Assembly (NCBI GenBank): GCA_028040005.1
Contig: JAOFKK010000055.1
Coordinates: forward strand, 1 to 6,899
Direction of reading: 5' to 3'
From: Rickettsiales bacterium
GTDB taxonomy: Bacteria; Pseudomonadota; Alphaproteobacteria; Rickettsiales; UBA1997
DNA: 6,899 nucleotides
Part shown: piece by piece, positions 1 through 6,698 of the stretch
Position numbering within the stretch: position 1 is the stretch's first letter
How the letters are laid out: every line of letters starts with the position of its first letter
Program-made: the position numbers and the translations under genes
Notes under the pieces: generated by a model
Databases searched by the model: none
What the model was told of the DNA's origin: nothing
The model's input: the letters and a program-made list of their open reading frames with translations, nothing else

Positions 1-84
1 AATCATCAAATTTTGCCTAAAATTATCTAAAAAATCAAACTACTTCAATTATGCAAAGGTCTCATCATAATCAATTTTGATAAG

Positions 85-1578
85 ATGCAAATACGAAAAA
101 TATTAATAATCATAACATCGCTATATTTAAATAATGCTATAGCACAAGATGGCCCGCCAAAAATAAATTGTTTAGACATAATATATTCCAATATCAAGCA
201 ATCAATTGAATGTTTTGAAGAGTCTGATAATAAATATTCTAATATATTCCAATCATATATCTATTTTTTTGACTTAATTAAAATTGAAGATAAAAATAAA
301 AAAATTACAGATTTAATTGAAGATTATATATCAGCTAATGATATATTTTTGAGTAACTGGCTTGATGCTAATTATTCAATAAAAATAATGTTACAAAATG
401 AATATAATTTCCTAAAAGGAATGAGTTTATTAGCAATTGATTTGCCAATTTCTTTTATCGAAAAACATAAAATAACTTTATTAAATTCCTACAAATCGCA
501 TTTTAATGATAAAAGAGATAAATTCTTAGGAAATATAATATATAACGAGGTTAAATTACCACAATTACATAAATTAAATAATTTTTTAAAACAAATAAAT
601 AGCAGCAAAAGCAATAAGAATATTAGCTCATATAGGAATGAAAATTTAGAAAGAATAAAATTACTATTCTTACCTGACAATAAATATAAATTTCAAAAAG
701 ATCAAATCGATAATTATTTAACATTTTGGTCATCATTTGGCCTCTGGAACTTAAAAAAATACAACCAAATTCAAAGACAAATAAGATTATCTATCAATGA
801 ATTATCTAGATATTATAATAAAAAACTCAATATAGCACAAAATAAATCCTATAAAATAAGCAAAATATCATTAAATAATTATCTTACAAATTACCTACCT
901 ATATCCAATAACATTTGGGCAAAATATTATAATGACCCTCTTTTTATAGCGATCTTAAATAATAAAAATAATTTATTACCATTAATTACAAAATACACAG
1001 AAAAACACAAAAAAGAGAGGGATAAAATTGCCTTAATCACTTTTTTAAATGCAGCAATTATCAGAGATTATGATCTAAATTCTATATCTTCAATAATTAA
1101 TAATATCAGAATTGACAATCTTAATAATAAGGGTGATTTTGCTTATATTAGCGCCCCTCTTTTTGTGGCAATTAATAATGCTAATATTCTTGAATTTTTA
1201 CTTAAGGATTGGCTTTTTAACCCTAATCAACGCAATTCATTTGGTAAAACACCAATTTTTAGAGCTATCCAAGAAAATAACCTAGAATCAACTAAGATTT
1301 TAATTAAATATGGGGCTCATATTGATTTAAATACCTATATATTTGCAAGTAAAAAGGCTAGCTATATTGCATTATCAACCTATCAAAGAACCGCATTAAT
1401 ATATGCTGCTTGGCAGGGAGATCTAAGAATGATTAAATTTCTAGTTGAAAATGGAGCTGATATATATCAAAAAGATTCCAAAGGTAAATATGCGATAGAT
1501 TATTTAGAAAAAAATCGATTCATGAACCAGTCAGACAAAGAAATTGCCAGAAAAATATTACAGTTAAATAATGATTAA
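85..1578 (+). CDS. Exported ankyrin-repeat protein of unknown function
   Basis: This 497-residue protein begins with a Sec-type signal peptide: basic residues R4 and K5, a hydrophobic core at 6-15, and an A-I-A cleavage motif at 18-20, predicting cleavage before Q21. The C-terminal third holds divergent ankyrin repeats. Clear units start at APLF (357), TPIF (389, preceded by GK) and TALIYAA (436, followed by FLVENGAD at 452-459). A weaker one may start at DPLF (284), and about 20 residues appear inserted between the second and third clear units. Residues 22-280 are Asn/Lys/Ile-rich and match nothing I recognise. Only two cysteines exist, C29 and C43, both just after the cleavage site, which would suit a disulfide in the periplasm or outside the cell. 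Ankyrin repeats bind proteins, so a binding or host-interaction role is possible but is inference. The ATG at 85 is chosen because it gives a complete signal peptide. No strong promoter or Shine-Dalgarno is visible in bases 1-84. The gene ends 22 bp from the convergent secD. Confidence 0.85.
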   Translation: MQIRKILIIITSLYLNNAIAQDGPPKINCLDIIYSNIKQSIECFEESDNKYSNIFQSYIYFFDLIKIEDKNKKITDLIEDYISANDIFLSNWLDANYSIKIMLQNEYNFLKGMSLLAIDLPISFIEKHKITLLNSYKSHFNDKRDKFLGNIIYNEVKLPQLHKLNNFLKQINSSKSNKNISSYRNENLERIKLLFLPDNKYKFQKDQIDNYLTFWSSFGLWNLKKYNQIQRQIRLSINELSRYYNKKLNIAQNKSYKISKISLNNYLTNYLPISNNIWAKYYNDPLFIAILNNKNNLLPLITKYTEKHKKERDKIALITFLNAAIIRDYDLNSISSIINNIRIDNLNNKGDFAYISAPLFVAINNANILEFLLKDWLFNPNQRNSFGKTPIFRAIQENNLESTKILIKYGAHIDLNTYIFASKKASYIALSTYQRTALIYAAWQGDLRMIKFLVENGADIYQKDSKGKYAIDYLEKNRFMNQSDKEIARKILQLNND

Positions 1579-1600
1579 TGATAATTTAGAAACTTGATCC

Positions 1601-3136
1601 TTATCGAGAAATAGATCTCTTAGTCCAAAAAGTAATCAACATTCTGGTAAGCATGATTGATGAAAACATTGAAGCTAATATTCCAATAGATAAGGTAATA
1701 GCAAAACCTTTAACCGAACCAGTTCCCAATAAATATAAAAATAATGCAACAATTAAAGTTGTAATATTAGAATCGATAATTGTTCTAAAAGCCTCGGAAA
1801 AGCCATTATCAATCGCAACCATTTTTTTCTTATTTTTGGTCATCTCTTCCTTTATTCTTTCAAAAATAAGAACATTAGCGTCAACTGCCATACCAATCGT
1901 CAAAACAATGCCTGCAATGCCCGGTAATGTCAATGCAGAGCCAATAAATGCCAATAATGATATAATGATAGCAATATTAACTATTAAAGCCATAACAGCC
2001 ACAAAACCATAAATTTTATAAATAGCAACCATTAGCAATATCACCAAAATAAAACCAATAATAATTGATATTACACCTGATTTAATTGAATCCAATCCAA
2101 GTGATGGCCCAACACTTCTTTCCTCAATAATAGATAAGGGAGCAGGAAGAGCACCAGCTCTTAAAATTATTGAAGTTTCCTTAGCTTCTTCAATAGTAAA
2201 ATTACCAGAAATAACACCAGAACCTTGATTAATAACAGTATTAATACGAGGTGCTGTAATAATTTTATTATCCAAAACAATGGCAAATAATCTGCCTATA
2301 TTTTCCCTGGTAATTTTTGCAAATTTTTTAGTTCCAGCATTATTAAATTCAAATGTAACTGCCGGCTCACCCTCATAATAAGTGGCATTAGCATTAATTA
2401 GCATATCTCCACTTAATATAACCTCATCATAAATAAGATAAGCCCTACCCTCATCATCATATAATTTAGAAATATTATTAGATATTTTGATATTTTCATC
2501 GATCTGCATACCACCCTCAACTAGATGAAAAGTCATTTTAGCAGTCTTACCAAGAATATTTTTAATTTGCTCAGGATTGCTTAATCCAGGAACCTGAACT
2601 AATATACGATCAATATTTTGAGATTGAATAATTGGCTCTTTTGTTCCAGTTTCATCGATCCTTCTTCTTACAATCTCAATAGATTGTAACATTAGTCTTT
2701 TTTTAATGTTTAAAATTTCAGAATCAGTAAATTTAATTACCAACCTCTTATCCAACTCCTCAATTTTAATATTATTATTGATTTTGTAAGCGATTTTTTT
2801 GATATCATTAAAATATTTGTCACTTTTTGCAATGATAATTATTTTATCAATAGAAGTTCTTGGTAGAGCGCGAATCTTTTTTTCCTTAAGGCCATTTTTT
2901 AATTCCGAGCGAAAAATATCCAACTGCTCCTTAATATAATAATCAGTGTCAATTTCTAATAAAATATGCGACCCACCCCTTAAATCTAATCCTAAAGATA
3001 TTTTTTCACCTAAAAAAATCTTAGATAAAGCATTATTCTTGTAAGAATCTGGAATAAATGAAGGTACAGCAAAATAAATCGATATTATGCATATAGATAT
3101 GATGGTAGCAATCTTCCATTTAGAAAAATATAACAT
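1601..3136 (-). CDS. secD: Protein translocase subunit SecD
   Basis: SecD is the inner-membrane partner of SecF. SecDF uses the proton gradient to pull proteins that SecYEG exports into the periplasm. The 511-residue length suits the shorter alphaproteobacterial form. Visible parts in order are TM1 (about 8-28), the signature LGLDLRGGSHILLEID (48-63), a periplasmic region with RRRIDETGTKEP (157-168) and QVPGL (181-185), the LDNKIITAPRI stretch (288-298), and a C-terminal block of five membrane helices (about 353-500). TLPGIAGIVLTIGMAVDANV (403-422) contains D419, which aligns with the essential membrane aspartate of E. coli SecD (D519). The start ATG overlaps the yajC stop by one base (TAATG), so translation is probably coupled. 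The usual downstream partner secF is absent: the ankyrin gene converges from the other strand 22 bp away. No rho-independent terminator is visible between them. Confidence 0.97.
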   Translation of the reverse strand: MLYFSKWKIATIISICIISIYFAVPSFIPDSYKNNALSKIFLGEKISLGLDLRGGSHILLEIDTDYYIKEQLDIFRSELKNGLKEKKIRALPRTSIDKIIIIAKSDKYFNDIKKIAYKINNNIKIEELDKRLVIKFTDSEILNIKKRLMLQSIEIVRRRIDETGTKEPIIQSQNIDRILVQVPGLSNPEQIKNILGKTAKMTFHLVEGGMQIDENIKISNNISKLYDDEGRAYLIYDEVILSGDMLINANATYYEGEPAVTFEFNNAGTKKFAKITRENIGRLFAIVLDNKIITAPRINTVINQGSGVISGNFTIEEAKETSIILRAGALPAPLSIIEERSVGPSLGLDSIKSGVISIIIGFILVILLMVAIYKIYGFVAVMALIVNIAIIISLLAFIGSALTLPGIAGIVLTIGMAVDANVLIFERIKEEMTKNKKKMVAIDNGFSEAFRTIIDSNITTLIVALFLYLLGTGSVKGFAITLSIGILASMFSSIMLTRMLITFWTKRSISR

Positions 3137-3561
3137 TATTTTTTATTATTTTTCTTATCTTTTTTGATAATTTTTGGAGTATTTTTGGCTTTTGTAGATT
3201 TTGTAGATTTTGTAGATTTTTTTTCTTCGCTTAATTCAATAATATTTTGTTTTCTAATTTTAATAATATTATTTTTTGAGGTTTCTAATAATATAAGGGA
3301 TTCCTTGTCATTAACTTTAGAAACAGTGCCGTAAATACCGGAATCAGTGATAACAGCATCACCAATCTTTAAATCATTAACCATTTTTTCCCTTTCTTTC
3401 ATCTTTTTTTGTTGTGGTCTAATCATGAAGAAGTAGAAAATGGCAAAAATTAGAATTAAAGGTGCAAAACTTCCTAATAAATCAGGCTGAGGAGAAGCCT
3501 CATTAGCAAAAGCAGGAATAGCAAAAAATACAATATAGAAAAAACTTATTTTGTTAATCAT
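3136..3561 (-). CDS. yajC: Sec translocon accessory protein YajC
   Basis: YajC is a small inner-membrane protein that associates with SecDF. The core is intact: a membrane helix at about 28-47, the signature MIRPQQKKMKERE (46-58), and the cytoplasmic domain with LKIGDAVITDSGIYGTVSKV (64-83), where GD, T and G positions match the family. Two things are unusual. The N-terminus (1-20, ending in AFANEA) reads like a second hydrophobic segment or cleavable signal peptide ahead of the usual helix. The C-terminus (about 114-141) is a lysine-rich tail containing KSTKSTKSTK, encoded by a 9-bp tandem repeat. At 141 residues it is longer than the roughly 110-residue E. coli protein, mainly because of this tail. 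The ATG lies two bases after the stop of the small lipoprotein gene, and its own stop overlaps the secD start (TAATG). The yajC-secD order is classical. Confidence 0.95.
   Translation of the reverse strand: MINKISFFYIVFFAIPAFANEASPQPDLLGSFAPLILIFAIFYFFMIRPQQKKMKEREKMVNDLKIGDAVITDSGIYGTVSKVNDKESLILLETSKNNIIKIRKQNIIELSEEKKSTKSTKSTKAKNTPKIIKKDKKNNKK
3191..3217 (-). repeat. Three perfect copies of a 9-bp tandem repeat in yajC
   Basis: On the plus strand tttgtagat occurs three times head to tail at 3191-3199, 3200-3208 and 3209-3217. On the coding strand this gives the repeated tripeptide Ser-Thr-Lys within the basic tail of YajC (residues about 116-124). Because the unit is 9 bp, gain or loss of a copy by replication slippage would keep the reading frame. 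Confidence 0.95.
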
Positions 3562-3563
3562 AA

Positions 3564-3722
3564 TTATTTTAATTCGTCGAATAAAGGTTGAGTATTATTA
3601 TCAGAGGCAGAAATTCTTTTAGATGCAGATCCTGCTTCAATATTGGATTTAATATCTTTAACACATGCGATAGATAAAAAACATAATGTAAAAATTACAA
3701 AAATCCTAGATATATTTATCAT
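3564..3722 (-). CDS. Very small putative lipoprotein upstream of yajC
   Basis: This is a 52-residue reading frame, ATG at 3722 to TAA at 3564. The N-terminus MINISRIFVIFTLCFLSIAC is a compact lipoprotein signal peptide: one arginine (R6), a hydrophobic run at 7-18, and a lipobox LSIAC (16-20) whose C20 would be lipidated. The mature part would be only about 33 residues, VKDIKSNIEAG followed by a Ser/Asp/Asn-rich stretch ending FDELK. Residue V21 after the cysteine, rather than Asp, gives no inner-membrane retention signal by the E. coli rule. It ends two bases before the yajC ATG, so it is very likely co-transcribed with yajC and secD. I recognise no family. Reasons to believe it is real are the lipobox, the packing against yajC, and the fact that it fills an otherwise empty 230 bp gap. 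Small LptM-like or entericidin-like lipoproteins are only loose analogies. Function is unknown. Confidence 0.72.
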   Translation of the reverse strand: MINISRIFVIFTLCFLSIACVKDIKSNIEAGSASKRISASDNNTQPLFDELK

Positions 3723-3730
3723 TAAAATTT

Positions 3731-3759
3731 ATTTTAATTTTTTAGAAATTTTTAAGCAA
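3731..3759 (-). promoter_or_regulatory. Candidate sigma-70 promoter for small lipoprotein-yajC-secD
   Basis: On the minus strand TTGCTT (3759-3754) and TAAAAT (3736-3731) are separated by 17 bp. Transcription would start close to 3724, leaving almost no leader before the ATG at 3722, so the transcript would be nearly leaderless. Chance matches are common in DNA this AT-rich, so this is tentative. The -35 hexamer overlaps an inverted repeat at 3752-3765. Confidence 0.35.
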
Positions 3760-3765
3760 GCTTAA
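3752..3765. repeat. Perfect 14-bp palindrome TTAAGCAAGCTTAA-type inverted repeat between genes
   Basis: TTAAGC and GCTTAA flank a central AA, giving 6-bp perfect arms in the 71 bp gap between the LPP20-like gene and the small lipoprotein gene. As RNA it would form a short hairpin with a tight loop, but no T-run follows it on the minus strand (AAAATTTC instead), so it is a poor intrinsic terminator. It overlaps the candidate -35 at 3754-3759, so an operator is an alternative. It may also be chance. Confidence 0.4.
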
Positions 3766-3793
3766 TATATAATTATAAGAAATTTATCCTATA

Positions 3794-4387
3794 TTATTTT
3801 TGCCTTTCATTTTCAAGCTCATCAAACATATCTTGAACTGCCTCTTGAGATTGATCAATATTAGATTGACTCATATTAGAATTGGCAATTACTTGACTAA
3901 ATAATGCCTGACTATCTTTTAAAGCTTTAGCATAGTTATTTTCTCTAATAGCCATTCTAATAAATAATGAACCATCATCAGATTTATACATGTTCATTCT
4001 TTCAACTCCAGCTAATTTAACATTTTTAATGACATCCTTAGTTGCTTGAGAGAAAAATTCTTCAACATCATTTACATCATTTAACTTAGATTCTCTAAGA
4101 GCATTTTTTGTAACTCTAGAAATTTCTGATTGTAAAATACCGGCAATATTAGCTTTAGCATCAGCTTCAGCTTTTGGAATTTGGAATCTATAACCACCAC
4201 GACTTGGTGCAGCAATACCAACCGCAGCAATACCAGTTTCAATCTTAGGATCTAAAACCCAATCTGGAAGATTGATATTTTGACCAGTCACTTCTGGCTT
4301 ATCTTTAACCTCCTTTTTATCAAGAGCGGAGCAAGAGGTCATTAAAAATACAATGGCAATTAATTTGATAATAAATATATTTTTCAT
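3794..4387 (-). CDS. LPP20-like outer-envelope lipoprotein
   Basis: This 197-residue protein starts MKNIFIIKLIAIVFL and carries a lipobox LMTSC (15-19), so C19 should be lipidated after signal peptidase II cleavage. The body resembles the LPP20 lipoprotein family: a LPDWVLDP motif (40-47), then a short GIAAVGIAAPSRGG stretch (52-65), an Ala-rich helix with KAEADAKANIAGIL (72-85), and a later strand GSLFIRMAI (139-147). That family is known mainly as surface lipoproteins of uncertain role in Gram-negative bacteria. The C-terminus (about 160-197) is Gln/Asn/Ser-rich and probably flexible or coiled. The frame can be extended upstream to 4429 but that would put 14 extra residues before the signal peptide, so the ATG at 4387 is preferred. 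It lies 60 bp after lptG and has its own promoter-like sequence. The family call is from motif appearance and is moderately sure; lipoprotein status is firm. Confidence 0.8.
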   Translation of the reverse strand: MKNIFIIKLIAIVFLMTSCSALDKKEVKDKPEVTGQNINLPDWVLDPKIETGIAAVGIAAPSRGGYRFQIPKAEADAKANIAGILQSEISRVTKNALRESKLNDVNDVEEFFSQATKDVIKNVKLAGVERMNMYKSDDGSLFIRMAIRENNYAKALKDSQALFSQVIANSNMSQSNIDQSQEAVQDMFDELENERQK

Positions 4388-4416
4388 AATTATGTAATAA
4401 TTGTTAAATAATTGGT

Positions 4417-4445
4417 ATAATAATAACATAAAAATTATTTTACAA
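4417..4445 (-). promoter_or_regulatory. Candidate sigma-70 promoter for the LPP20-like gene
   Basis: In the 60 bp gap after lptG the minus strand has TTGTAA (4445-4440) and TATTAT (4422-4417) with a 17 bp spacer. A start near 4410 would give a leader of about 20 nt before the ATG at 4387. Each hexamer matches consensus at four or five positions. AT-rich background makes chance matches likely, but the gap is otherwise unexplained. Confidence 0.35.
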
Positions 4446-4447
4446 GT

Positions 4448-5566
4448 CTATCTGCTATTTAAATAAGAATGATCTTTAATTATTAGAAGTAATATTGATA
4501 TAGCAAGAATAATAACAGTAAATAACCAACTTGATACAAAAAATGGCAAAAATCCAGAAGCGCCAAAAGCATAAGAAATTGACATAAAAATATATAATAA
4601 AAAACTAATAATTATACCAATAACAAAATTGATAATATTGTTTTTATTACGCGCATTAACAATGGTAAAATATAAGGAGATAAATGATATTGCTATCAAT
4701 AAGAATGGTTTTGATAATAAAAAATGATAATAGATCTGAAATTTTCTGGTAGAATATCCAGAATTTTTCATATCCTCAATTAAATATGGTAATTCAAAAA
4801 TTGAAAAAGATTTAATATTGCTAAAATTAGTACTAATTTTTTGTTTTATAAATTCTGGTGTTAAATCTGTCCTCATAGAAAAATCAGCAATATATTTATT
4901 TATTAATTTATCATCATTAATTTTAACATTCTTGGCAATAAAATATTGCCCTTTCATTGATAATTCTGCAGCATCAATTTTTTGATAAAATTTATTATCT
5001 TCATCAAAGAACCATATTTTAACATCATAAAATATAATATCGCGACTATTAGCTGAATTAGATCGGAAAATAATTTTACCACCAGCATTATCAAAATTAC
5101 TCTGCTTAAACCAAATACCCTCATCTGGATTATAAATAAAACTATCTTTTACATCTTTTTTTATAGATTTTTCAATTTTTTGATATTTTTTATCTGATAT
5201 TATAACAATTTCATTAAAAATAGTGATTAAAATTATGCCAATAACAAAAATAGCAACCGAAATGGGTAAAATAATTTTAAATAGGGATAATCCTGAGCTT
5301 CGCATAATTGTAATTTCATTATTGAGCGATAAAGAATAAAAAGTAGTCATTACCGAAATCATAATAAAGAAAATAAACATTTCTCGAATAAAATTTGGCA
5401 ATTGCAATATAGCTAACAAAAATGACGTAGATAAGGGAACGCCGCCAGCAGCATCAAGTAAATCAAATAAATTAAAAACTATAATTAATACAGAAATAGC
5501 ACAGGTAATAAAGATAAATCTTTGTAGAAATTGCTTTATGAGATATAGATTTATTTTACAAAACAT
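4448..5566 (-). CDS. lptG: LPS export permease subunit LptG
   Basis: LptG belongs to the LptF/LptG (YjgP/YjgQ) family. With LptF and the ATPase LptB it forms the inner-membrane LptB2FG transporter that extracts lipopolysaccharide and passes it to the periplasmic LptC/LptA bridge. The 372 residues show the family layout: TM1 about 13-37, TM2 about 62-80, TM3 about 97-119, a periplasmic beta-rich domain about 125-275, then TM4 281-305, TM5 309-333 and TM6 341-363. The cytoplasmic coupling loop after TM2 reads LSLNNEITIMRSSGLS (78-93), which matches the conserved E-x(3)-R-x-SGLS pattern that contacts LptB. It begins with ATG at 5566, overlapping the lptF stop by one base, so the two subunits are probably made in equal amounts by coupled translation. 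Being second in the pair fits LptG rather than LptF. LptB, LptC and LptA are not in this window. Confidence 0.93.
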   Translation of the reverse strand: MFCKINLYLIKQFLQRFIFITCAISVLIIVFNLFDLLDAAGGVPLSTSFLLAILQLPNFIREMFIFFIMISVMTTFYSLSLNNEITIMRSSGLSLFKIILPISVAIFVIGIILITIFNEIVIISDKKYQKIEKSIKKDVKDSFIYNPDEGIWFKQSNFDNAGGKIIFRSNSANSRDIIFYDVKIWFFDEDNKFYQKIDAAELSMKGQYFIAKNVKINDDKLINKYIADFSMRTDLTPEFIKQKISTNFSNIKSFSIFELPYLIEDMKNSGYSTRKFQIYYHFLLSKPFLLIAISFISLYFTIVNARNKNNIINFVIGIIISFLLYIFMSISYAFGASGFLPFFVSSWLFTVIILAISILLLIIKDHSYLNSR

Positions 5567-6642
5567 TAAGATAATTTATCTTTTAATATCATTAACATAG
5601 AAAAACCAATAAAAATAATAAAATTAATATAAATCAATGGGGCAAAATTAATTGATTTTTCCATTATATTATAAATTAAAATAGATATGGTTATAAATAA
5701 AATTGCCAAAAAAATTGATTTTACAATATTTTTTAAATTACCCCTTCGATTAAATGACCCGCTAAATAATAATGAAGTTGCAATTAAGCACAAAACTAAA
5801 GAAAGTAATGGCATGGTGATTCTCTTATGAACTTCAACCTTATATTGTGCAATATGTTTGGGGTGAAGATTGGGATCATAGGTCAATAATTCATTAAAAT
5901 ATCTCTCTCTTGCCTTCCAAGTAAAATTCATATCCGCTTTTTCTTCCTGATTAAGATCAATGACATAATCATCAAATCTTAAAATCTCGGTAATAGATGT
6001 TTTATTGTTAAATCTTTGCATAGTGCCTTGACCTAAATGAATTAATAAAGATCCAGATTTTTTTTCAATCCTACCATCAACAGCAGTAATAGTGGCGGAA
6101 TATTCTGGATTTCTATTATCATAAATTAAAATACCCGATAAAATATCACCCTCTCTTTTTTCAACACTAATAGTCATATCACTAAGCTGCTCAAAAACAC
6201 CAGAAGAAATCATTATATTGCTATAATTGAGCTGAAAATTATATTTTTTCATCTTTAAATTTTTATTAGCCATTGGCATTAAATAAAAAGAAATAACATA
6301 ACAAATCAAAGAGCAAATTAAAGCAAGGATAATAACTGGTTTAATAATTTCAAATTTACTTAATCCCGAATTTTTAAGAATAGCAATTTCATTATTTGCT
6401 ATCATTTTATTAAAACAGATAATGACAGATATAAATAAGGATGCAGGTATAATAATGGTTAAGAGCCAAGGGGTAATTAAAATAAAAAGTGATAGAAAAT
6501 CCCACAGCCCAACACCCTTTTCAGTAATAAAAACCAAAAAAGAAGAGGATCTAGTAAGCAAAATTACTGACACCAAAATAGATGTAACAAAAATCAATTG
6601 CTTAATATTGTTTTTTAAAATATAATAGTAATATAATTTCAA
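5566..6642 (-). CDS. lptF: LPS export permease subunit LptF
   Basis: LptF is the partner of LptG in the LptB2FG lipopolysaccharide extractor. From the proposed TTG start the protein has 358 residues, the usual size. TM helices lie at about 12-31, 51-77 and 100-122, a beta-rich periplasmic domain at about 125-265, and TM helices at about 275-294, 308-326 and 335-353. The LptB-facing loop reads ANNEIAILKNSGLS (82-95), with the E and GLS positions of the family. EVHKRITMP (270-278) matches the conserved E-x-H-x-R segment before TM4. There is no ATG near the N-terminus. The frame stays open upstream to a TTG at 6714, but that would overlap divergent thiS by 42 bases and add residues the family lacks. 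TTG at 6642 gives the expected start (MKLYYYYILKNNIKQL), though ATT at 6651 is also possible. The stop overlaps the lptG ATG (TAATG). Confidence 0.88.
   Translation of the reverse strand: MKLYYYYILKNNIKQLIFVTSILVSVILLTRSSSFLVFITEKGVGLWDFLSLFILITPWLLTIIIPASLFISVIICFNKMIANNEIAILKNSGLSKFEIIKPVIILALICSLICYVISFYLMPMANKNLKMKKYNFQLNYSNIMISSGVFEQLSDMTISVEKREGDILSGILIYDNRNPEYSATITAVDGRIEKKSGSLLIHLGQGTMQRFNNKTSITEILRFDDYVIDLNQEEKADMNFTWKARERYFNELLTYDPNLHPKHIAQYKVEVHKRITMPLLSLVLCLIATSLLFSGSFNRRGNLKNIVKSIFLAILFITISILIYNIMEKSINFAPLIYINFIIFIGFSMLMILKDKLS
5568..5582. repeat. 15-bp inverted repeat at the lptF-lptG junction
   Basis: AAGATAA and TTATCTT (plus strand) flank a single T, giving 7-bp perfect arms. 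The repeat covers the last codons of lptF and abuts the lptG ATG. In mRNA it could form a small hairpin over the lptG ribosome-loading region and might tune coupling. It could also be a coincidence of the codons for Lys-Asp-Lys-Leu-Ser. Confidence 0.5.
6598..6626 (+). promoter_or_regulatory. Candidate sigma-70 promoter for thiS
   Basis: TTGCTT (6598-6603) and a perfect TATAAT (6621-6626) are spaced 17 bp apart, pointing at thiS. A start near 6633 would give about 40 nt of leader. It lies inside the 5' coding part of lptF on the opposite strand. Two further perfect TATAAT hexamers follow at 6632-6637 and 6646-6651; the first of these has TTGTTT (6608-6613) at an 18 bp spacing. This is the best promoter match in the window. 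Confidence 0.55.
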
Positions 6643-6669
6643 TCTTATAATTATTTTATTAAATAACAG

Positions 6670-6698
6670 ATAATGGCAAAAATTAAAATAAATCTCAA
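6670..6698 (-). promoter_or_regulatory. Candidate sigma-70 promoter for lptF-lptG
   Basis: The minus strand has TTGAGA (6698-6693) and CATTAT (6675-6670) with a 17 bp spacer. A start near 6663 leaves about 20 nt before the TTG at 6642 and would exclude the upstream TTG at 6714 from the transcript, supporting the shorter LptF. The site lies inside the first codons of thiS, so the two divergent promoters would overlap each other's genes. Confidence 0.35.

Noticed and set aside
1..84. Possible tail of an upstream gene (frame 1 closes at 28-30, frame 2 at 68-70)
   Set aside because: Only 9 to 22 codons are visible and neither has a recognisable ending; also no confident promoter for the ankyrin gene (CATAAT at 66-71 has only a poor -35).
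489..680. Minus-strand reading frame of 63 codons inside the ankyrin-protein gene
   Set aside because: Leu/Phe-rich low-complexity product opposite an AT-rich coding region; no motif, and the opposite strand encodes a long protein with signal peptide and repeats.
1579..1600. Bidirectional terminator between the ankyrin gene and secD
   Set aside because: The 22 bp gap has no GC-containing stem followed by a T-run on either strand.
1653..2012. Plus-strand frame of 119 codons
   Set aside because: Exactly antisense to the conserved C-terminal membrane block of secD; its composition simply mirrors hydrophobic codons.
4388..4429. Upstream extension of the LPP20-like gene by 14 residues
   Set aside because: It would place a Tyr/Asn-rich stretch before a complete lipoprotein signal peptide and run through the candidate promoter; the internal ATG at 4387 is better.
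6422..6625. Plus-strand frame of 67 codons upstream of thiS
   Set aside because: Antisense to the N-terminal membrane helices of lptF; no recognisable motif.
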